DNA from: Elusimicrobiota bacterium
GTDB lineage: Bacteria > Elusimicrobiota > Elusimicrobia > JACQJN01
Assembly: GCA_016205085.1 (NCBI GenBank)
Contig: JACQJN010000061.1
Coordinates: forward strand, 1-13,108
Length of the DNA stretch: 13,108 nt
Direction: 5' to 3'
Shown here: piece after piece, positions 1 to 6,612 of the stretch
Layout of the letters: each line of letters starts with the position of its first letter
How positions within the stretch are numbered: the stretch's first letter is position 1
Position numbers and translations under genes: made by a program
Notes under the pieces: generated by a model
What the model was told of the DNA's origin: nothing
Databases searched by the model: none
Seen by the model: only the letters and a program-made list of their open reading frames with translations

Positions 1-76
1 GAGATTAAGAAATTAAGAGATTACGATTCTTTATATCCGGACACTTAATTACCTAATTTCCTAATATCTTAATCTC
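1..76. repeat. Inverted pair of 8-bp tandem repeat arrays upstream of lepB (repeat locus 1)
   Basis: Three degenerate octamers (GAGATTAA, GAAATTAA, GAGATTAC) fill 1-24. After a 19-bp spacer, four octamers of inverted type (CTTAATTA, CCTAATTT, CCTAATAT, CTTAATCT) fill 44-75. Bases 1-9 are the exact reverse complement of 68-76, and about 19 of 23 positions along 1-23 can pair with 54-76, so the transcript could fold into a long imperfect hairpin. The right arm ends two bases before the lepB Shine-Dalgarno. The design matches the arrays at 4025-4101 and 11435-11530. The element may extend left of the window. Confidence 0.8.
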
Positions 77-86
77 TGGAGTTAAA

Positions 87-1079
87 ATGGAACAACGGCT
101 GTTTTGGATTGGTTTGGGAATGGGGATTTATGCATGGGTCACACGGTACAGTCTGCATGGCGATCATGTGGAGAATAAAAGATTCGTCAGTTTGTGGCAT
201 GCCCTCTTTTGCGCCTTTGCCGGTTTTGCGGCCATTCTGATGGTTTCCATCAGCTTAGAGCAGCGCAGCGGCCAGCCTATAACGACGGGTCTTCTGGGCA
301 CGCGCCAATTTCTGGTAAGCCTCTTGGGTGGGATTGTGTTCGGGTTGTGGGGCCTTTGGAGTTCCTACCGGAATGGAACTACTAGGGAATCGCGCGAGAA
401 TTATCTACGGGAGGATTTGGAGTGGTCCGAGACGGTTTTTTCCGCCGTTTTGCTGGCGGCTTTCATGATGTATTTTCTCATACAAGCGTTTAAGATTCCT
501 TCAGGTTCGATGAGGAGCACCCTATTGGAAGGGGATCATCTTTTTGTGAATAAATTTATCTATGGGGTGCGCATTCCATGGACCAGTAAAAAGTTTTGGA
601 AACTCCGTCCCATACGACGTGAAGATGTGGTTGTCTTTAGGTTCCCCAGTGAAAGTCCCCAGGAGGTGCATTGCGGAAGCCCGCAATATGGGAAGGATTT
701 CATTAAGCGGGTGGTAGGATTGCCGGGGGACGTGGTACAGGTCCGCAACGGAATGGTCTTGTTAAATGAGAAACCGCTCAATGAAGAACGCTACACGCAA
801 TACTTGGATCCTGGTAGATTATCCATCCCGCCGCTTCGCTTGGCCCTGCAGGAATATCAGACCCTTTGGGAAACTCGGAAGTTGACGATGAGACTGGGTG
901 AGACGATGCGGGATCAGTTTGGTCCGGTGAAGATACCCGAGAATCATTACTTTGTGATGGGAGATAATCGAGATCGTTCCTGTGATTCCCGATTTTGGGG
1001 GCCCGTGCCGGAGTCCTATGTCAAAGGCATGGCATGGCTTATCTACTGGCCACCGGCCAGGATGAGAACCGTACAATGA
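87..1079 (+). CDS. lepB: Signal peptidase I (leader peptidase), multi-spanning
   Basis: Membrane serine protease that removes signal peptides from exported preproteins. Seen: the box around the catalytic serine, PSGSM with Ser141; the box with the catalytic lysine, FIKRVVGLPGD with Lys207; and the GDNRDxSxDSR box at 292-302. These define the Ser/Lys dyad of the S26 family. Four hydrophobic stretches (about 3-19, 34-56, 66-92, 113-135) precede the catalytic domain; E. coli LepB has two membrane spans, so the N-terminus is longer in membrane segments than usual. The start is supported by GGAG at 78-81, five bases before the ATG. The stop overlaps the next gene's start as ATGA, suggesting translational coupling with the membrane protease gene. 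The repeat hairpin at 1-76 lies directly upstream. Identification is firm; the exact number of spans is not. Confidence 0.96.
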   Translation: MEQRLFWIGLGMGIYAWVTRYSLHGDHVENKRFVSLWHALFCAFAGFAAILMVSISLEQRSGQPITTGLLGTRQFLVSLLGGIVFGLWGLWSSYRNGTTRESRENYLREDLEWSETVFSAVLLAAFMMYFLIQAFKIPSGSMRSTLLEGDHLFVNKFIYGVRIPWTSKKFWKLRPIRREDVVVFRFPSESPQEVHCGSPQYGKDFIKRVVGLPGDVVQVRNGMVLLNEKPLNEERYTQYLDPGRLSIPPLRLALQEYQTLWETRKLTMRLGETMRDQFGPVKIPENHYFVMGDNRDRSCDSRFWGPVPESYVKGMAWLIYWPPARMRTVQ

Positions 1080-2452
1080 TGATAGCAATGGAAAGCAATG
1101 GAAAGGCTGTGGCAAAAGAGAGTTTTAGGGAACGAAGGAGAGTTGGGTGTTATTTATTGCTTTCTTTTGCGACGACCTTTCTTTTGCTTTCTGTTGCTGA
1201 AGCTGGGCAGAAGGTGTTGGTGGCTACTTACAGTGGAATTATCAGCCCGCCGGCGGCAGAGTTTCTATCCGAAGCGATTCAGAGGGCGGAGAGGGAGGAC
1301 TTTGAGGCTCTTATCATCGAACTGGATACTCCAGGGGGTTTGGATCTGTCGATGCGGGAGGTGGTCAAGTCTGTCATGGGATCGGATGTCCCCGTGATCG
1401 TATATGTTTCCCCATCCGGAGCCAGGGCCGCTTCGGCTGGTGTTTTTATAACCATGGCTGCCCATGTGGCGGCGATGGCTCCGGGAACCAATATCGGGGC
1501 CGCCCATCCGGTCATGTTGGGTGGTGTCCCACCCCTTAAACCGGGGGAGAAGAAGGAGCCGTCTCCTTTGGAAGATAAGGTTATCAATGATGCGGCGGCC
1601 TATCTCAAGTCCATTGCCCAGAGGAGAAATAGAAATGAGGGGTGGACTTTGGCGGCTGTTTCCAGAAGTTCTTCCACAACGGCGGAGGAGGCAGTGCGCA
1701 ATCGGATTGTGGACTTGGTGGCCGAAAATCTTCAGGATCTTTTACTTCGGGTGGATGGCCGCCGTATCCCTGAAATGAATCGGATTTTGAAAACGCAAGG
1801 GGCTGGGATCGTTCGGCTGGAGATGTCCCGCCGGCAGAGATGGTTGACGGCCATTACAGATCCCAACGTGGCTATGATTCTGATGAGTTTGGGAGCGGCA
1901 GGACTATTTTTGGAGCTGTATAATCCGGGACTTATCCTTCCGGGAGTTGTGGGAGGAGTGTCTCTTATTCTAGGTTTTTATTCTCTGCACACACTCTCTG
2001 CCAATTACGCCGGCATCCTCTTGATTCTGTTGGGTTTTGTCCTCTTTCTGTTGGAAATCAAAGTGGTGAGTTATGGGATATTGACTATCGGGGGGGCCAT
2101 TTCTTTTCTGCTGGGAACCCTGATTCTTTTCGATAAATCGGTCACGGGAGGCGTGGCTTTATCCTGGAGGATTGTATCCAGTACTCTGTTGGGAATGGTT
2201 GGATTTACTTTTCTCTGTGCCGTTTTGTACTACCGCGCCAGCCACTTGAAGTCTAAAGTGGGCTCCGAGGCTTTAATAGGGATAGAGGGGATCACCAAGA
2301 CCGACTTAAATCCTGAAGGAAAGGTTCTGGTGATGGGAGAGCTTTGGAATGCCCAGAGTCTGCAAGGCCTTATCCCATCGGAATCCAAGGTGGTGGTGGC
2401 TGAAGTCCGCGGTCTTACTTTGAAGGTGCGCAGGCATCCCACTACTGCTTAA
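1076..2452 (+). CDS. nfeD: NfeD-family membrane-bound ClpP-class serine protease
   Basis: A 458-residue protein of the long NfeD type (family of Pyrococcus 1510-N): an exported ClpP-fold protease domain, a membrane block and a C-terminal OB-fold domain, thought to act in membrane protein quality control. Seen: an N-terminal hydrophobic segment (about 24-43); a protease domain with LDTPGG (84-88 region) and ARAASAG, where Ser120 is the likely nucleophile; Lys168 in EDKVINDAAA as the likely dyad partner; several membrane segments over about 263-385; and an NfeD OB domain at about 395-452. I chose the ATG at 1076 because it forms an ATGA overlap with the lepB stop and leaves a sensible signal/anchor; ATGs at 1079 and 1088 are alternatives, and the longer frame from 995 lies inside lepB. 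No strong Shine-Dalgarno is seen, fitting coupled translation. The 3' end overlaps the convergent gene by 11 bp. Confidence 0.93.
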   Translation: MMIAMESNGKAVAKESFRERRRVGCYLLLSFATTFLLLSVAEAGQKVLVATYSGIISPPAAEFLSEAIQRAEREDFEALIIELDTPGGLDLSMREVVKSVMGSDVPVIVYVSPSGARAASAGVFITMAAHVAAMAPGTNIGAAHPVMLGGVPPLKPGEKKEPSPLEDKVINDAAAYLKSIAQRRNRNEGWTLAAVSRSSSTTAEEAVRNRIVDLVAENLQDLLLRVDGRRIPEMNRILKTQGAGIVRLEMSRRQRWLTAITDPNVAMILMSLGAAGLFLELYNPGLILPGVVGGVSLILGFYSLHTLSANYAGILLILLGFVLFLLEIKVVSYGILTIGGAISFLLGTLILFDKSVTGGVALSWRIVSSTLLGMVGFTFLCAVLYYRASHLKSKVGSEALIGIEGITKTDLNPEGKVLVMGELWNAQSLQGLIPSESKVVVAEVRGLTLKVRRHPTTA

Positions 2453-4082
2453 GTCCATCCAAAGATTCACGCAGTCCCGGCAATTCCGGAAATATCCTGA
2501 GGGCTTCTTCAAACGCGGCGATGGCTCTTTTTTTGTTCTTCAGAGCCAGGTAGAGGTTTCCTAGAGCGAGATAGGAAGGATAGAATTTCGGGTCCATTTT
2601 CAAAGCTGTTTTAAATTCCAATTCCGCCAGATCATATCTTCCCACTGCCATGTAGGCGTTGCCCAGATTATGATGCGTTTGATGGTATTCATCGCTGAGC
2701 CGGATGGCTTTTAGATAAGCCTGAACCGCTTCCGGATATAACTTCTTATCGGCAAGGGTCATCGCCAGGTTGTTCCAATGTTTGGTGCTTCGGGGTTCAT
2801 GGCGGAGGATGTAGCGGGAGTAGGTTTCTTGATTCCGGAATAAAAAGTTCCGTTGAAAGGTTTGGATTCCCAGAAAGAATGGAACCGCGAAGATCGCCAA
2901 CGGCCAGGAGCGAATTCGGGTTAGGGATCCTAGTGCCAGCACCAACCCGATAGAGGGGGTATAGAACCAGTGTTCCCAAAAGAGAGCGTTGATTTTAGCC
3001 ACCACATTGCTCATGGGGAAATAGCTGATAAAAAACCAAAAGATACCGGCAGTCAAGAATGGTTTTTTTCTCCACCCCCATACGCCCCAGAAGAGCAAAG
3101 ACAGCATGGCAAACCAAGAAACCATAACAGCGGGTTGCCATAAGGATGTGAAGATGGGCCAGGAACGTTCCGGGTGCAGTCCCGCCGGCCATAGCAGGAG
3201 TTTAATCCCATAGGCCAACGCCGTTCCCAGAGTGTAGAAGCGGTACGAGACGTTTTCCGTGAAGGGATTTGTTTGGGTGTAGAAGTTTAGAGTCCCGCCG
3301 AAGTCCAGGAGGGTCAGTCTCAATAGCACGTACCCGGCCGACAGTGTCCAAAATGCGGCGTGCCGTGCGAAGATGGATTTTCGTGGCAGAGCCGGCAGGC
3401 GATGGGAGCGGATGGCGGAGAAGTGCGTCAAAGAAAGGAGAGCCGGGAATATCACGGAGGATTCCTTGCAGAGCAAAGCCAGAGAGGCGGCGAGGAAGGA
3501 GAGGCATCTTAGGAGAAGTGGGCGGAGGGTTTCAAGCTCTGCTTTTAGAAAGAGGAATAGGGAAACCAACATCCAGAAAAGGTGGCTGGGCGTAGCCAGG
3601 CCGTTTGCGGTGGCCAAGTCCTCTGCGTGGATAGGATGCAGAGCCCATAACAACGCGAGAACCGCCGCGGCTTGTCGAGAGAGGCTGTCTCCGAGAAGCA
3701 GGCACAGCAACAGGTACAATAGAATGGCGTTTCCGGCGTGATAAAGAACGCTGGTAAAGTGAAAGGGCCAGGGGATGTCTCCGAATGTGCGGACGATGAG
3801 GGAGTAATGCAGGAGTTGGATGGGACGGTAGAAATTTGTCACCGATCCGGAACCTGCTTCTATGTTGGTGGTAAAAATTTTAGGCAGGTATCGCCATTCC
3901 CGAATGTAGCGGTTCCGGAGGATGAAAAATTCATCATCCCCGTACAGGAATGAGTTGGAGTATATATTGGAGTAGGTAAGGAAGACGGCCACCAAAATCA
4001 GGAGAGGAGGCCACCAAGAAGACCAGTTGTGAGTTGTGAGTTGTGAGTTGTGAAGATTGGTTTCTAGGTTTTTAACTCTCAA
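2442..4082 (-). CDS. GT-C-like multi-spanning membrane protein with C-terminal TPR repeats (gene D)
   Basis: A 546-residue protein resembling TMTC/PMT-type membrane proteins (GT-C fold glycosyltransferase-like body plus tetratricopeptide repeats). Seen: about ten or more hydrophobic segments from residue 25 to about 410; an acidic pair Asp49-Asp50 in the first loop, where GT-C enzymes carry catalytic acids; family-like stretches YRPIQL (85-90) and LLCKESS (203-209); and three TPR units at about 432-465, 466-499 and 500-533. GT-C enzymes usually use lipid-linked sugars; the acceptor here is unknown. It is last in the minus-strand cluster, 15 bp after the ATP-grasp gene. The only early in-frame start is a TTG at 4082 inside a heptamer array; about 18 N-terminal residues are repeat-encoded. 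A TTG or GTG near residues 30-31 is the alternative, but lies inside the first membrane segment. Family assignment good, function open. Confidence 0.85.
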   Translation of the reverse strand: MRVKNLETNLHNSQLTTHNWSSWWPPLLILVAVFLTYSNIYSNSFLYGDDEFFILRNRYIREWRYLPKIFTTNIEAGSGSVTNFYRPIQLLHYSLIVRTFGDIPWPFHFTSVLYHAGNAILLYLLLCLLLGDSLSRQAAAVLALLWALHPIHAEDLATANGLATPSHLFWMLVSLFLFLKAELETLRPLLLRCLSFLAASLALLCKESSVIFPALLSLTHFSAIRSHRLPALPRKSIFARHAAFWTLSAGYVLLRLTLLDFGGTLNFYTQTNPFTENVSYRFYTLGTALAYGIKLLLWPAGLHPERSWPIFTSLWQPAVMVSWFAMLSLLFWGVWGWRKKPFLTAGIFWFFISYFPMSNVVAKINALFWEHWFYTPSIGLVLALGSLTRIRSWPLAIFAVPFFLGIQTFQRNFLFRNQETYSRYILRHEPRSTKHWNNLAMTLADKKLYPEAVQAYLKAIRLSDEYHQTHHNLGNAYMAVGRYDLAELEFKTALKMDPKFYPSYLALGNLYLALKNKKRAIAAFEEALRIFPELPGLRESLDGLKQ

Positions 4083-4101
4083 CTCTGAACTCTCAACTCA
4101 T
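4025..4101. repeat. Inverted pair of 7-bp tandem repeat arrays over the gene C/gene D junction (repeat locus 2)
   Basis: Four exact copies of AGTTGTG occupy 4025-4052. After a spacer of about 21 bp come inverted units AACTCTC, AACTCTG, AACTCTC and AACTCAT at 4074-4101. The arms are roughly 80 percent complementary, so a hairpin is possible. The element contains the stop codon of the ATP-grasp gene (4098-4100) and the apparent TTG start and first codons of the GT-C/TPR gene. Because the unit length is not a multiple of three, copy-number change in the 4025-4052 array would shift the reading frame between the TTG and the body of that gene. Confidence 0.9.
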
Positions 4102-6566
4102 AGACTAATCAAGGAGCTTTGGAGGTGATAATAGGGAGGATGGGCTTGGTATCTTGAGATGGCGGACCTCAGAATTTCCTCGATAAAATCGGTGTAGTTT
4201 AGTCCGATGAGTTCCGCGGAATTGGGAACACAGTCGCCTCGATTGATGGATGGGTTGGGATTAATTTCCAAAACGAAGGGATTTCCATCTTTGTCCACAC
4301 GAATCTCCACGCGGGCGTAATCATGGCAATCAAAGATGTTGTAGACATCCAAGGCAATCTCCGAAATGAGGGCTGTCAGTTTTTGCGAATAACGGGCAGG
4401 ACGTTCCACTCGAATTTTCTCATAGGTTGGGTCGTGGGTCCACTTCGCTTTAAAGGGGTAAATGTGCCAGACTCCCCTGGGAAGGTCATCAAATATGGAA
4501 CGCGAGAGCGGGAGCACCTTCACCTCTTCCGCATTTCCCATAATGGAAACATCCACCTCGTCGCCTTCAATAAACTCCTCCACCAAGACCGGACGTTTGA
4601 ATTGTTCCAGAAGGTACTCCACCTGTTCCCGCAGGGCCTGTGGGCTGGTGACCACGGAGTCGTTGGTAATGCCGATGGAATTATCGGTATTGGCAGGTTT
4701 TACAATCAAAGGGTAGCGGAGGTCCTCTCGGATGGGTTCTCGTTTATTGAAAACATAGTCGAATCTGGGAGTGGGGATTTGATGGTACTCCAAAATTTTC
4801 TTCACTTTGATCTTGTCTATACAGAGAGCCAGGGTGAGAGGATTGGAACCTGTGTAAGGGATCCCCAGACAGTCCAAGATAGAGGCGGCATGGGGTTCCA
4901 GGAGGCTGGAGTTATTGATTCTTTCGCATACATTGAACATGATATCCACGTTCCCATCCGCCATTTTTTCAGAGGGTAGCGGAGTTTCATTCATGTCAAA
5001 AAATGTGACTTGGTGGCCCTTGGATTCCAGGGCCGCTTTGATGTTGAGTCCCACGGAAGTCAAGTCCTGATGCACCAAAGATTCATTGGTGGGTTCCTGG
5101 TTAGAAGTGGTTTCTTCAAATCGGTTGCAAAGGATTCCTATGTGGAGGTTGGATAGTTTTTGAGTGTTAATTTTGCGAATGTGCTCCAGTCTGGCGCTCT
5201 GTAGGATCCTTTTGCGGGCGATGGAGGCGGAAGAAAATCGGTTGCGGCGGCGGGTTTTCCCGATGGAAGACGTGGAGTCGAACCGCGCAATAGAGATGTG
5301 TAGATTTTTGAAGGTCTCCTCCAAGTTCTCCTCTGCTTCGGCATAATTATTTCCTTTTCCCACCACCCAACCCAGAGAGTCAAAACCTTCTGGAGGAACG
5401 AAGACGGGATCCCCAATCTCCTTCTCCAGCATGGTTTCATGAACTTTTGTGTGATCGGGGTGTCCATTGAGACTCGTGATTCCGGAGATAACACCTGAGG
5501 AGGAGGGGATCAAGTATCGGCCTACCAAATGGGCTTGAGGTTCGGTGTGTTTTTGAGGATGGACAGGCATTCCCACTGCAATTTTTAAAGATTCCTCCAC
5601 TAAGTCCACCCCCCAGACTGTTTTAATCCAATCGGGGATATAATCGCCACCCATGCGCGCATTGACCTCAATGAGTTTGGGAGAATCTAGACAGATTTTG
5701 GCTTCCATGTGTACCGCCCCATGCGTCAACCCCAGGGCCTTCACTACCGCTTCTCCCATCTCCAGGACACGTTTTAGGTCCGCTTCCTCGTGCCGAGAGG
5801 GCATGGCATCCCCTGTCTCAATGAAGAAGGGTTCCTTGGTGGGGAAGTTGTCGGTCACCGCGGAAAAGCGAACTTGACCATCTTGTAGGAGGATGTCCAG
5901 GTCTACCTCGGCGCCATCCGCGTATCCTTCGCATAAAATGTCCGTTCCATAAGAGTAAATGGGATCAAACTTGGGAGACAGTGTAGACCGAATATACTCG
6001 AAAGCATCCTCAGCTTCTTCCCAGTTTTCCACCTTGACTACGAACTGACTGGAGGCCCCCCAGGCAGGCTTGAGAACGCATGGAAAGCCGATGGTCTGAG
6101 AGGCTTTCTTTAGGTTTTCTTTGGATTTTATCTGGTGGGAAGGCACGGAGTAGTGGTTGAGCTCTTTTGATTTTAGAATTTGGCGTGTTCGGATCTTGTT
6201 CCGTGCATTGAGGGCCGCCTCCAGGGAATTCCCGATCCATCCAAATCTTTCACAGATCTTGGCCAGCAGAGGGATGTCGTCTTCCCAGAAAGTGACGGCC
6301 CCATGGAGGGGATGGGATTTCAGGAAAGCCTCGAGTTCCGCCACGCATTCCTCGGGGTCAAATGTGTCTGCTTGGATCAGGACGTCAGCGTACCGACTGG
6401 CCCAGTTGGGTTCCTTATTAAGGAGGACAATGTGGACTCCCAGTTGTCTGGCTCTCTGGAGGATGAACTTTTTGCGTGGGAAGCCCGAGTTGACAAAAAG
6501 AATCGATTTTCCTTTCAGACTCTGTGAAATCTCAGCGGCAGAGTCTGAAAGCTCTACAGTGCCCAT
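4098..6566 (-). CDS. Double ATP-grasp ligase: amino acid/peptide ligase-like module fused to a D-Ala-D-Ala ligase-like module (gene C)
   Basis: An 822-residue protein with two complete ATP-grasp modules, which activate a carboxylate as an acyl phosphate and join it to an amine or other nucleophile. Module 1 (about 20-430) has LKPAWGASS (Lys166 for ATP) and the metal-binding LIEVNARMGGD (Glu300, Asn302), resembling L-amino acid ligase or carboxylate-amine ligase enzymes. Module 2 (about 470-815) resembles Ddl: FNVCERINNSS (544-554), IVKPANTDNSIG (621-632, Lys623), LVEEFIEGDEVDVS and the metal site LEINPNPS (Glu767, Asn769). A basic linker (about 435-466) joins them. No signal peptide or membrane segment, so cytoplasmic. 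Substrates cannot be read from sequence; a two-step synthesis of a short peptide or amino acid conjugate is inference. A strong promoter overlaps the end of the upstream gene. The ATG at 6566 lies about 10 bases from the predicted transcript start and has no Shine-Dalgarno. Confidence 0.9.
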   Translation of the reverse strand: MGTVELSDSAAEISQSLKGKSILFVNSGFPRKKFILQRARQLGVHIVLLNKEPNWASRYADVLIQADTFDPEECVAELEAFLKSHPLHGAVTFWEDDIPLLAKICERFGWIGNSLEAALNARNKIRTRQILKSKELNHYSVPSHQIKSKENLKKASQTIGFPCVLKPAWGASSQFVVKVENWEEAEDAFEYIRSTLSPKFDPIYSYGTDILCEGYADGAEVDLDILLQDGQVRFSAVTDNFPTKEPFFIETGDAMPSRHEEADLKRVLEMGEAVVKALGLTHGAVHMEAKICLDSPKLIEVNARMGGDYIPDWIKTVWGVDLVEESLKIAVGMPVHPQKHTEPQAHLVGRYLIPSSSGVISGITSLNGHPDHTKVHETMLEKEIGDPVFVPPEGFDSLGWVVGKGNNYAEAEENLEETFKNLHISIARFDSTSSIGKTRRRNRFSSASIARKRILQSARLEHIRKINTQKLSNLHIGILCNRFEETTSNQEPTNESLVHQDLTSVGLNIKAALESKGHQVTFFDMNETPLPSEKMADGNVDIMFNVCERINNSSLLEPHAASILDCLGIPYTGSNPLTLALCIDKIKVKKILEYHQIPTPRFDYVFNKREPIREDLRYPLIVKPANTDNSIGITNDSVVTSPQALREQVEYLLEQFKRPVLVEEFIEGDEVDVSIMGNAEEVKVLPLSRSIFDDLPRGVWHIYPFKAKWTHDPTYEKIRVERPARYSQKLTALISEIALDVYNIFDCHDYARVEIRVDKDGNPFVLEINPNPSINRGDCVPNSAELIGLNYTDFIEEILRSAISRYQAHPPYYHLQSSLISL

Positions 6567-6583
6567 CGTAGTGTTTGCACTTA

Positions 6584-6612
6584 ATTATAAGGCAGGCTCG
6601 ACGGAAAGTCAA
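6584..6612 (-). promoter_or_regulatory. Sigma70-type promoter for the double ATP-grasp gene
   Basis: Reading the minus strand, TTGACT (6612-6607) is followed after exactly 17 bp by a perfect TATAAT (6589-6584). The -10 box ends 17 bases before the ATG at 6566, so the leader would be about 10 bases and has no visible Shine-Dalgarno. The -35 box overlaps the stop codon of the upstream nuclease-like gene, so genes C and D could be expressed apart from A and B. Confidence 0.8.

Noticed and set aside
995..1075. Upstream in-frame extension of the NfeD-family gene.
   Set aside because: It lies within the lepB end, including its conserved catalytic region, adds a non-homologous extension, and the ATGA overlap start is better placed.
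4099..4101. ATG overlapping the gene C stop as a start for gene D.
   Set aside because: It reads ATG AGT TGA and stops at once; changing the number of downstream repeat units does not remove that stop.
4025..4101. CRISPR array.
   Set aside because: Units are only 7 bp, contiguous without spacers, and inverted between arms; no cas genes are nearby.
4111..4142. Strong plus-strand Shine-Dalgarno-like purine runs before an ATG.
   Set aside because: The frame after the ATG stops after five codons; the purines are antisense to the C-terminal coding of the ATP-grasp gene.
4323..4979. A 218-codon open frame on the plus strand.
   Set aside because: It lies wholly antisense to the Ddl-like module of the double ATP-grasp gene, whose catalytic motifs read cleanly; no family features on the plus strand.
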